Below are positions 36,294 to 42,620 of a stretch of DNA of 64,000 nt, piece after piece. The notes under the pieces were generated by a model. That model worked only from the letters and a program-made list of their open reading frames with translations. It made no database searches and was not told the DNA's origin. How positions within the stretch are numbered: position 1 is the stretch's first letter; the number at the start of each line of letters is the position of its first letter. Source of the stretch: Acidobacteriota bacterium (lineage in GTDB: Bacteria; Acidobacteriota; Vicinamibacteria; Vicinamibacterales; UBA2999); the NCBI GenBank assembly GCA_963169195.1, contig CAUJDN010000018.1:22941-86940 (forward strand). Reading direction: 5' to 3'. The position numbers and the translations under genes are program-made.

Positions 36294-36338
36294 GTCTGCG
36301 CCATCTGCGTCGTCTGCGCTATCTGCGTCATCTGCGGC
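36294..36338. repeat. Nonamer tandem array RTCTGCGYC (5 units)
   Basis: Five 9-bp units alternating GTCTGCGCC/ATCTGCGTC lie upstream of thiI, within a 242-bp gap before mazF. The rest of that gap shows no gene. A similar CATCTGCGG motif occurs in frame inside the membrane-protein gene (33820-33868) and once near 37276. Confidence 0.8.
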
Positions 36339-36450
36339 TCGGGCCGTCCGCGCCATCCCGGCCGGCAGCAGGCCCTTCACAGCCGTGACATCAAGTCGAC
36401 ATGGTGACGCCAGTCTCGCTGCGGCGATCGTCGAGCCGTCGCCGCGCCGA

Positions 36451-36789
36451 TCAGGTTCGTCTGTCCGCCAGCCCCATGACGAATGCCAGCGCGACGTCGA
36501 GGCGCCCGATGTCGTCACCGTCGAGGCGGCCGATCGTCTGCCGGATCCGCGCCCGCCGGACTGTGACCGGTTTGTCGGCCATCACCTGAGAGCGCACCAG
36601 CAGTCCATTGGACCTGCTGGGTTCAATCGTGACTCGAAAGTCCGGAGCCGCGACAATCTCGGAGGTCATCTGGCAGATGACGACCGAGGCATGGGTCCGG
36701 GGGAATGCGTCGGTTTGAACGATCACCGCTGGCCGGGGCTTGCCATAGTCGCCGGCGGCCGCGACGACCACCACATCACCACGTCTCAT
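36451..36789 (-). CDS. MazF/PemK-family mRNA interferase toxin
   Basis: This 112-residue protein is a MazF-like endoribonuclease toxin of a type II toxin-antitoxin pair. Family features are the N-terminal RRGDVVVVAAAGDYGKPRPAVIVQTD (strand 1-2 with the catalytic Arg in KPRP), VVICQMTSE (Thr), and the later RSQVMADKPVTVRRARI segment with the interface. Length is normal. The ATG overlaps the antitoxin stop by 4 nt, the usual coupled order with the antitoxin first. Predicted target is a short single-stranded mRNA motif that cannot be inferred. Confidence 0.88.
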   Translation of the reverse strand: MRRGDVVVVAAAGDYGKPRPAVIVQTDAFPRTHASVVICQMTSEIVAAPDFRVTIEPSRSNGLLVRSQVMADKPVTVRRARIRQTIGRLDGDDIGRLDVALAFVMGLADRRT

Positions 36790-37007
36790 CGCTTCAGAGG
36801 AACGTCGCGAGCGTCGAACTCGGAGACCGATTCGATCCAGTTCAAGGCGTCGTTCTCGTCGGCCTTGCCGAGATGCGCCACCTGCGCAGCGACTCGTCGC
36901 CGAACCGATGGCGAACGGGAATCCGGCACGACGAGACGCAGTTCGCGCAGGCCTCGCGCCCGCCGCCGCTCACGCATCATCCTCATTCGTTCCGCCGGTG
37001 CAGGCAT
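36786..37007 (-). CDS. MazE-family antitoxin (DUF3018-like)
   Basis: This 73-residue basic protein is the probable antitoxin for the adjacent MazF. It matches the DUF3018/MazE-like family: RMRMMRERRRARGLRELRLVVPDSRSP, then VAAQVAHLGKADENDALNWIE. The N-terminus is likely the DNA-binding part and the acidic C-terminus the toxin-binding part. The ATG at 37007 is chosen over 37040 because GAGGAG lies just upstream and the protein then begins at the conserved region. A perfect 14-bp palindrome 40 bp upstream is a good candidate operator for autoregulation. Confidence 0.78.
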   Translation of the reverse strand: MPAPAERMRMMRERRRARGLRELRLVVPDSRSPSVRRRVAAQVAHLGKADENDALNWIESVSEFDARDVPLKR

Positions 37008-37046
37008 GTTGCTCCTCGTCTCGCAGGTCCGATGGGACACACCGAG

Positions 37047-37060
37047 CGTAACGCGTTACG
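37047..37060. promoter_or_regulatory. Palindromic candidate operator of mazEF
   Basis: CGTAACGCGTTACG is a perfect 14-bp palindrome located 40 bp before the antitoxin ATG. It is relatively AT-rich for this region. MazE-type antitoxins commonly repress their own promoter through such sites. Confidence 0.5.
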
Positions 37061-37316
37061 GCTCCGGGATCAAGCCGGGCGAGTCTCTCGGGCGCCGGCG
37101 ATCCCGCCGGCCACTTCCGTGCGCGTGGCCCGTGCAGCCGACATAGTGGAGCAGGGCCACCCAGTACGTGGCGTCGCGCTCGGCCCGGCTCGGTCCGGCC
37201 TCGGCGAGCGTCGTGGCAGGCGGCTCGACACGGACTGCCGCATCGTCTTCGAGGTGAATCCGCGCAATCGGCGTCATCTGCGGATCAGCCCCTCCGCGTA
37301 ATCGCAGCCGCGGCAC
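37056..37316 (-). pseudogene. Possible truncated remnant of an HD-domain regulator
   Basis: A small open frame encodes TPIARIHLEDDAAVRVEPPA and YWVALLHYVGCTGHAHG. The second segment looks like the start of HD-GYP/LuxR-type HD regulators (pattern YyvALLrhvGCTahAh). The rest of such a protein (several hundred residues) is missing, and the frame runs on into the mazEF operator region. I read it as a decayed fragment, perhaps cut off by arrival of mazEF. It overlaps the 3' end of hpnE by about 30 bp, so a chance frame is also possible. Confidence 0.3.
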
Positions 37317-38628
37317 GGTGACCCGAGACGACCGCTCCTTCGATGGTCGCCGGCAACCCGGTATCCACCCAATCCCCGGCCAGCAGCAGGCCCTTCACCC
37401 CTGTCTCGGTGCCCGGTCGCGCGGGCTGGCCCGGCGCCAGCGAGAACGTGGCCCGGCGCTCGCGCACGGCCGAGGCGTGCACCAGGCGCGCGGCCGCGGC
37501 GCGCGGCAGGGCGTCGTGCACCTCGCGCGTGGCCCGCTCGACGAGCGCCTCGTTGCCCAGCGCCACGATGTCGGCCGCGCCGCTCGACACCAGCGACAGG
37601 TGCGACGTCCCGCGCCCGAACACGACCGACTTGTCGAACACCCACTGGAACGCGCGCCCGGGCAGGCCGACCAGCATCTCGTCGAGCACGGGCCGGTCGT
37701 ACCAGAGGTTCACCGTGACGATGGGCGAGCTGTCGGTGGCGGCGGCGCGCGGGAGGAGATCGCCGAGCGCGGGCGGCGCGGGCGGCGCGAAGATCCCCGG
37801 CAGGGCATGCCAGGCCACGGCCGCCACGACCACCGGTGCGTCGACGGTCTCGCCGCGCACGTCCACGCCCACGACCCGGTCGCCCTCGACGCGGACGCGC
37901 GCCCGGGCCTGCGTGCGGACCTGCGATCCGCGCGCCTCGATCCACGCGCGCGCCGGTTCCGCATACAACTCGTCGAGCGGCACCGCGGGCACCACGAGCG
38001 ACGCGCGCTCCGCGTCCGGGCCGAACGTGCGCGAGAGCACCTCGATGAACGTATCCGCGGCGGCCACGCCGATGGGCTGGTTCAGCGCGGCCAGCGCCAG
38101 CGGTTCCCAGAGCAGCTCGATGAGCCGCGGCGCCTGGCCGTGGCCGACGAGCCAGTCGTACACCGTGACGGCGGCCGCACCGGAACGGTCCGGCAGGGTG
38201 TGGCGGTCGCGGCCCGTCACGGCGGCGCCGACGCGCATCACCGACACCTTCTCGCGCCATGACAGCGCGTCCCATGCCAGCACGCCCGCCAGCAGGTGCA
38301 GCGGCGCCGGCAGCGGGGGCAGCCGCAGTGTGGACCGCCGGCCGCCGCGCTCGATCGTCGTGACGGCCAGGCCGGCCTGCCGGTGCACGCGGTCAGGCGT
38401 GCCGATGCGCGCGAGGAAGCGGAACGTATCGTCGTAGCACCCCATCAGCACGTGCTGGCCGTTGTCCAGCGTCTCGCCCGTCGCCGCGTCCCTGACCGCC
38501 GACGCGCGGCCGCCCGGCACGGGGCGCGCCTCCAGCACCAGCACGCGCGCGCCCCGCTCGACGAGGGCCGTGGCCGCGGCGAGCCCGGCGAAGCCGGCGC
38601 CGATGACGATGACGTCGGGAGCGGTCAC
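37285..38628 (-). CDS. hpnE: Hydroxysqualene dehydroxylase HpnE
   Basis: This 447-residue FAD-dependent amine-oxidase-fold enzyme carries out the last step of bacterial squalene formation, reducing hydroxysqualene. The N-terminal FAD motif is VIVIGAGFAGLAAATALVE, followed by the second FAD block PVPGGRASAVRDAATGETLD and the family-typical NGQHVLMGCYDDTFRFL. The C-terminal FAD contact is LLLAGDWVDTGLPATIEGAVVSG. The GTG start overlaps the hpnD stop (GTGA). Gene order hpnC-hpnD-hpnE matches other hopanoid producers; the squalene-hopene cyclase is not in this window. Confidence 0.92.
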   Translation of the reverse strand: MTAPDVIVIGAGFAGLAAATALVERGARVLVLEARPVPGGRASAVRDAATGETLDNGQHVLMGCYDDTFRFLARIGTPDRVHRQAGLAVTTIERGGRRSTLRLPPLPAPLHLLAGVLAWDALSWREKVSVMRVGAAVTGRDRHTLPDRSGAAAVTVYDWLVGHGQAPRLIELLWEPLALAALNQPIGVAAADTFIEVLSRTFGPDAERASLVVPAVPLDELYAEPARAWIEARGSQVRTQARARVRVEGDRVVGVDVRGETVDAPVVVAAVAWHALPGIFAPPAPPALGDLLPRAAATDSSPIVTVNLWYDRPVLDEMLVGLPGRAFQWVFDKSVVFGRGTSHLSLVSSGAADIVALGNEALVERATREVHDALPRAAAARLVHASAVRERRATFSLAPGQPARPGTETGVKGLLLAGDWVDTGLPATIEGAVVSGHRAAAAITRRG

Positions 38629-39473
38629 GTGCGTGGGGCGGGGCCGAGGCGCATGCCGGCCAGGCCCATGCGGCTCCGCATCCAGACAGCCAGTGCGATG
38701 CGGGCGCGCACGGGCTTCGGCACGCGGACGCGCGCCGAGAACACGTCGTAGCCGCGTCGCTCGATGCGCTGGAGGATCTCGAAGTAGACGCCGCCCATGA
38801 TCTCGGCGGCCACGAGCCGCCGCGCCGAGCCCCGCGGCATGGCCTCGGCGGCACGGGCGTAGGACTCGCGCGCCCGTGCGCACTCGAACGCGAGCAGGCG
38901 CCGGACCGGCCCGGTCACGCGCCCCGCCGCCAGGTCGGCTTCCGTGCAGCCGAACCGCCGCAGATCCTCCTGCGGCAGGTACACGCGGCCGCGCGCGAGG
39001 TCCTCCTGCACGTCACGGATGATGTTGGTGATCTGCAGCGCCAGGCCGAGGTGATGCGCGTACGCGCGCGCCTCCGGCCCGCGACACCCGAAGATCTCGA
39101 CGCACATCACGCCCACGGCCGACGCGACGCGCCGGCAGTATTCCACCAGCTCGCCGAACGTCTCGTAGCGCGCGCGCCCGAGGTCCATCTCCACACCCTC
39201 GACCAGCGCGTCGAACGGCTCGCGCGACAGATCGAAGCGCTCGACCACCGGGCGCAGGCGACGCCCCTGCGGCGTGGCGGGCGGCTCCGAGCCGAACAGC
39301 CGCGCGACCTCGGCGCGCCACTCCGCGGCGCGCTCGGCCGCCCGTACCGGATCCGGCTCCTCGTCCACCGCATCGTCCACGGCGCGGCAGAACTCCCAGA
39401 CCGCGATCACGGCCTGGCGCTCGGCCGCGGGAAGGACGAGAAACGAGTAGGAAAAGGAGGTATCGCGCGACAC
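38625..39473 (-). CDS. hpnD: Presqualene diphosphate synthase HpnD
   Basis: This 282-residue enzyme of the trans-isoprenyl diphosphate head-to-head synthase family joins two farnesyl diphosphates to presqualene diphosphate. Both aspartate-rich motifs are present: FCRAVDDAVDEE near residue 30 and NIIRDVQEDLARGRVYLP near residue 150. Other family blocks are FDLSREPFDALVEGVEMDL, YCRRVASAVGVMCVEIFG and EIMGGVYFEILQRIE. It starts 8 bp after the hpnC stop and is coupled to hpnE. Confidence 0.92.
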   Translation of the reverse strand: MSRDTSFSYSFLVLPAAERQAVIAVWEFCRAVDDAVDEEPDPVRAAERAAEWRAEVARLFGSEPPATPQGRRLRPVVERFDLSREPFDALVEGVEMDLGRARYETFGELVEYCRRVASAVGVMCVEIFGCRGPEARAYAHHLGLALQITNIIRDVQEDLARGRVYLPQEDLRRFGCTEADLAAGRVTGPVRRLLAFECARARESYARAAEAMPRGSARRLVAAEIMGGVYFEILQRIERRGYDVFSARVRVPKPVRARIALAVWMRSRMGLAGMRLGPAPRT

Positions 39474-39481
39474 GAAGTGAA

Positions 39482-40369
39482 CTACGAGGCTCGCCGCCAG
39501 GCGAGCGTCCTACACGCTATCACCATCGCGTCGGCCATGCCGAGCGACGGGCGCGCGCGGAAGGCATCGTAGCCGCCCTCGTCGAGCCGGTCGAGGATGC
39601 GCGTCCCCCCGAGCCACGTGGCACGCAGCTCGTGGCGCAGCCGGCCCTGCACGCCGTCACAGACCGTGCGGCCCCGCTCGAACAGCGCGCGGGTGCGCGC
39701 GCCGCTGTCCTCGAGGGCCGCACGCCACGCCGGCGTCCAGGCACCCCGATCCAGGTCCGCCAGGCTGGCGCCGTGCCCGCGCCACGCCTCTTCGGGCACG
39801 TACAGCCGGCCGCGCGACCAGTCCACCGCCAGGTCCTGCCAGAAGTTCGTCAGCTGCAGCGCCGTGCACACCGCGTCCGAAGCCTCGTCCAGCACGTCGC
39901 TCCGATAGCCGCTCAACCGGAGGACGATGCGCCCCACGGGATTGGCCGAGCGGCGGCAGTAGTCGAACACCTCGTCCCACGTGCCGTAGCGCGTCGTCGT
40001 CACGTCCTGCGCGAAGGCGCTGAGCAGATCGGTGAAGAGGGGGACGGGAAGATCGAAGCGGTCGATGGTGTCGTGAAGCGCGGGGAAGATCATGTCGGGA
40101 GGGGGGGCGGAGCGTCGGGACGGGATCGCGTCGGGAGCGGGCTTCGCGCGTCGGGAGGTCAGGCGCTGCCGGTAGTCCTCCAGCAGGGCCAGGCGTTCCG
40201 CCGCATCGCGGCCGGGCTCGTCGGCGATGTCGTCCGCGGTGCGCGCGAAGGCGTAGACGGCCGCCACGTGCGGACGCAGGTGCCGCGGCAGCAGCCACGA
40301 CGCCACCGGGAAGTTCTCGTAGTGCGATCGCGCCAGCTGCTCGCACGCGGCGTAGGAGGCAGGAAGCAC
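39482..40369 (-). CDS. hpnC: Hydroxysqualene synthase HpnC
   Basis: This 295-residue phytoene/squalene synthase-fold protein converts presqualene diphosphate to hydroxysqualene. It begins ASYAACEQLARSHYENFPVASWLLP, typical of HpnC. The aspartate-rich motifs are FARTADDIADEP and NFWQDLAVDWSRGRLYVP. DYCRRSANPVGRIVLRLSGY is also family-like. The start at GTG 40369 is chosen to match the family N-terminus. Upstream the frame stays open through five 15-bp repeat units, each encoding RTPVL or RTSVL with an in-frame GTG, so the true start is ambiguous. It is probably co-transcribed with the cobalamin adenosyltransferase. Confidence 0.9.
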   Translation of the reverse strand: MLPASYAACEQLARSHYENFPVASWLLPRHLRPHVAAVYAFARTADDIADEPGRDAAERLALLEDYRQRLTSRRAKPAPDAIPSRRSAPPPDMIFPALHDTIDRFDLPVPLFTDLLSAFAQDVTTTRYGTWDEVFDYCRRSANPVGRIVLRLSGYRSDVLDEASDAVCTALQLTNFWQDLAVDWSRGRLYVPEEAWRGHGASLADLDRGAWTPAWRAALEDSGARTRALFERGRTVCDGVQGRLRHELRATWLGGTRILDRLDEGGYDAFRARPSLGMADAMVIACRTLAWRRAS

Positions 40370-40440
40370 GGGGGTTCGAAGCACGGAGGTTCGAAGCACG
40401 GGGGTTCGAAGCACGGGGGTTCGAAGCACGGGGGTTCTGT
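40366..40440. repeat. 15-bp tandem array (5 units) at the hpnC start
   Basis: Five units of GCACGGGGGTTCGAA (one base change in unit 2, three in the last unit) abut or overlap the hpnC start. Each contains the GGTTC core of the octamer arrays. On the minus strand the array is in frame with hpnC and offers several GTG start codons. Confidence 0.9.
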
Positions 40441-40461
40441 GCATCCGCGGCCTCTGCGTTC

Positions 40462-41001
40462 TCACCACTGGGTTTCCGGCACGCCTTGCCGGTGGTTGGC
40501 GGCCCGCGCCATGGTGAACAGCAGGTCCGACACGCGGTTGAGGTAGATGACCAGGACGGGCTCCACGGCCCCTTCGCCGATGGCCAGCACCGCCCGCTCC
40601 GCGCGGCGGCAGATCGCGCGGGCCAGGTGCAGTTCGGCGCCGGGCGCCGTGCCGCCGGACAGGATGAAGTGCCGGAGCGGCGGCAGCTCGGTGTCGAGCC
40701 GGTCGATCCAGCCCTCGAGCCGCGCGACGTGCTCGTCGGTGACGACCGCCTTCGCCACGCGCGCCGCGATCGTCCGCGACGGATCCGCCAGCCGCGCGCC
40801 CACGGCGAACAGGTCCCGCTGCATGGTCACGCACATCTCGTCGAGATCGGCGTCGAGGCCGGCGGCGCGCGCCACGCCGAGGGCGGCCTGCAGCTCGTCC
40901 ACCTCGCCGTACGCCGCCACGCGCACGTCGGTCTTCCGCACGCGCGTGCCGTCGAAGAGGCTGGTCTCGCCGGCATCGCCGGTCTTCGTGTAGATCTTCA
41001 C
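40462..41001 (-). CDS. ATP:cob(I)alamin adenosyltransferase (PduO type)
   Basis: This 179-residue enzyme transfers adenosyl from ATP to cob(I)alamin, making coenzyme B12. Signature blocks are KIYTKTGDAGETSLFDGTRV near the N-terminus, VAAYGEVDELQAALG, the GGTAPGAELHLARAICRRAER region with the conserved Arg pair, and YLNRVSDLLFTMAR near the C-terminus. Length is normal. The GTG start is preceded at 8 nt by a perfect TATAAT, so the mRNA is probably leaderless. The window also contains a B12-binding radical SAM enzyme at 1452-3113, but that type uses methylcobalamin and is not linked. Confidence 0.93.
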   Translation of the reverse strand: MKIYTKTGDAGETSLFDGTRVRKTDVRVAAYGEVDELQAALGVARAAGLDADLDEMCVTMQRDLFAVGARLADPSRTIAARVAKAVVTDEHVARLEGWIDRLDTELPPLRHFILSGGTAPGAELHLARAICRRAERAVLAIGEGAVEPVLVIYLNRVSDLLFTMARAANHRQGVPETQW

Positions 41002-41009
41002 GTGAGAGA

Positions 41010-41015
41010 ATTATA
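41010..41015 (-). promoter_or_regulatory. Perfect -10 TATAAT of the cobalamin adenosyltransferase gene
   Basis: TATAAT on the minus strand lies 8 nt before the GTG at 41001, separated by TCTCTCAC. No Shine-Dalgarno is present, so the mRNA should be leaderless. No good -35 is seen at 16-18 bp. Confidence 0.6.
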
Positions 41016-41048
41016 CGGGCGCGGCGCCGTCGTCCCGCCCCGACCTGC

Positions 41049-41732
41049 GTGCCGCGACGCCCGAGACCGCACCCGCTCCCCACGCCGGCCGAACGCCGGC
41101 GCTTCCGCCGCCACCTGCTCGCGTGGTACCGCGCGCACGGCCGCGACCTCCCCTGGCGCAACACCAGCGATCCGTACCACATCCTCGTCTCGGAGATCAT
41201 GCTCCAGCAGACGCAGGTGGACCGGGTGCTGCCGAAGTACCACGAGTGGCTGGACAAGTACCCCACGTTCGAGGTGCTCGCCGACGCGCCGCCGGAGGAG
41301 GTGCGCCAGACGTGGTACCCGCTCGGCTACAACATCCGCCCGTACCGCCTGCAGTCCATCGCCCGCCAGGCCGTCGCCGAGCACGGCGGCCGGCTGCCCT
41401 CGGACGAGGAGACGCTGCGCTCGTTCCAGGGCATCGGCGAGTACACGGTCGGCGCCATCCGCAGCTTCGCCTTCCGCCAGCGCGCGGCCATCCTCGACAC
41501 GAACGTCGCGCGCGTGCTCTTCCGGGTCTTCGTCGGCAGGGGCGACCCGAAGAGCCATGCGATGAAGAAGCGCCTCTGGGCCATCTCCGCGGCGCTCGTG
41601 CCGCGCACGCACGCGTTCGACTTCAACCAGGCGCTGATGGACTTCGGCGCCACGCAGTGTCCCGCACGCAAGCCGAAGTGCCTGGTCTGCCCGATGCGGA
41701 AGTACTGCCGGTCCTGTCCGCTCGAGGCCTGA
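41049..41732 (+). CDS. MutY-like A/G-specific adenine glycosylase (short form)
   Basis: This 227-residue protein is a HhH-GPD DNA glycosylase of the MutY branch. It shows LPWRNTSDPYHILVSEIMLQQTQV with the catalytic Glu, the helix-hairpin-helix FQGIGEYTVGAI, the catalytic Asp in ILDTNVARVL, and a 4Fe-4S cluster as C-x6-C-x2-C-x5-C near the C-terminus. It lacks the C-terminal NUDIX-like domain (about 120 residues) that lets full MutY recognise 8-oxoguanine, so its substrate may differ. Truncated MutY paralogues in some bacteria are thought to act on other mispairs. A MutT-like gene lies nearby on the other strand. Confidence 0.85.
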   Translation: MPRRPRPHPLPTPAERRRFRRHLLAWYRAHGRDLPWRNTSDPYHILVSEIMLQQTQVDRVLPKYHEWLDKYPTFEVLADAPPEEVRQTWYPLGYNIRPYRLQSIARQAVAEHGGRLPSDEETLRSFQGIGEYTVGAIRSFAFRQRAAILDTNVARVLFRVFVGRGDPKSHAMKKRLWAISAALVPRTHAFDFNQALMDFGATQCPARKPKCLVCPMRKYCRSCPLEA

Positions 41733-41744
41733 AGGCCGGTCCCC

Positions 41745-42101
41745 TCACGGCTGCGGCGGCTGCGACCGCCGCCAGCGCCAGAGCCGGACGAGGCCGCCCA
41801 TCGGCACGATCGCGGCATAGAGCATGAACGGGAGCATGAAGATCATCGCGCCTTCCCGCATCGTGGCGATGGCCGGCGTGGCGCCCAGGACCGCGAGCAG
41901 CGCGGTGAACAGCACGCTCGAGGCCACGGTGTGCACCCACCACGACCGGCCGAACGCCACCGTCAGGGGGTTCAGCACCGCGAACACGGACATCGCCGCC
42001 ATCGCGGCCATGCCACCGGCTTCACCCGCGACGGTGGCAAAGCCGAGCGCCACGACGTAGAGCACGGCCGCCTGCACGAACGGATTGCGGAGCCTGGCCA
42101 T
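41745..42101 (-). CDS. Small integral membrane protein, unknown function
   Basis: I do not recognise this 118-residue protein. It has three or four hydrophobic segments: VQAAVLYVVALGFATVAGEAG, MAAMSVFAVLNPLTVAFG, VASSVLFTALLAVLGATPAI and IFMLPFMLYAAIVPMGG. The tail is Arg/Pro-rich. A GGAAGGGAAGGG run before the ATG is a strong Shine-Dalgarno. It sits 21 bp downstream of the MutT-like gene on the same strand and may share its transcript. Confidence 0.7.
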   Translation of the reverse strand: MARLRNPFVQAAVLYVVALGFATVAGEAGGMAAMAAMSVFAVLNPLTVAFGRSWWVHTVASSVLFTALLAVLGATPAIATMREGAMIFMLPFMLYAAIVPMGGLVRLWRWRRSQPPQP

Positions 42102-42122
42102 TCCCTTCCCTTCCTCGTCGGG

Positions 42123-42509
42123 TCAATCACTCGCTGCCAGCAGCCGGATGAGCGACGCATCCGCCTCGGGAAGCGGCAGCGTCGCCAGCGCCGCGCGCGG
42201 CACCCAGCGCATCGCCTGCCCCGCCATCGGCTTCGGCTCGCCGCGGGCGCTGCACCGGTAGAAGTGCAGCTCCACGACCTTCTCCGGATACGCGTGCGTG
42301 ACGGTGTGCACCACCTCGCCCACGTCGGCCCCGAGGTCCAGCTCCTCGATCAGCTCGCGCCGGAGGGCCTCGGCATGCGTCTCGTGCGCGTGCACCTTCC
42401 CGCCCGGGAACTCCCAGTGCCCGGCCAGGTGCGTCCCCTCGGGACGCAGCGTGAGCAGGAACGCGCCGTCACGCTCGATGACGGCGGCGACGACGAGGAT
42501 GGGGGGCAT
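42123..42509 (-). CDS. MutT-type NUDIX pyrophosphohydrolase
   Basis: This 128-residue protein resembles MutT, which hydrolyses oxidised nucleoside triphosphates such as 8-oxo-dGTP. It has the short N-terminus VVAAVIERDGAFLLTLRPEG, then HWEFPGGKVHAHETHAEALR and RELIEELDLG, together the complete NUDIX box (GGKVxxxETxxEALRRELxEEL). AGQAMRWVPRAAL matches the usual MutT W-V end. The nearby MutY-like gene makes an oxidative-damage role plausible. A heptamer G-rich array starts 6 bp before the ATG, and no normal Shine-Dalgarno is seen. Confidence 0.88.
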   Translation of the reverse strand: MPPILVVAAVIERDGAFLLTLRPEGTHLAGHWEFPGGKVHAHETHAEALRRELIEELDLGADVGEVVHTVTHAYPEKVVELHFYRCSARGEPKPMAGQAMRWVPRAALATLPLPEADASLIRLLAASD

Positions 42510-42514
42510 GGGGT

Positions 42515-42563
42515 GGGCTTGGGTCTTGGGGCTTGGGGCTTGGGTCTTGGGTCTTGGGTCTTG
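42515..42563. repeat. Heptamer tandem array GGKYTTG (7 units)
   Basis: Seven 7-bp units, GGGCTTG or GGTCTTG, lie just upstream of the MutT start. Two inverse copies (CAAGCCC) occur at 5958-5971 before the DUF1684 gene. The following stretch 42572-42616 carries degenerate cttcgtg repeats like those at 8258-8290. No gene is present in this 111-bp gap. Confidence 0.85.
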
Positions 42564-42620
42564 AAAGTGTTCTTCGTGTGATCTTCGCGATCCTTCGTGC
42601 CTTCGTGGTTTCCGTGTGAC

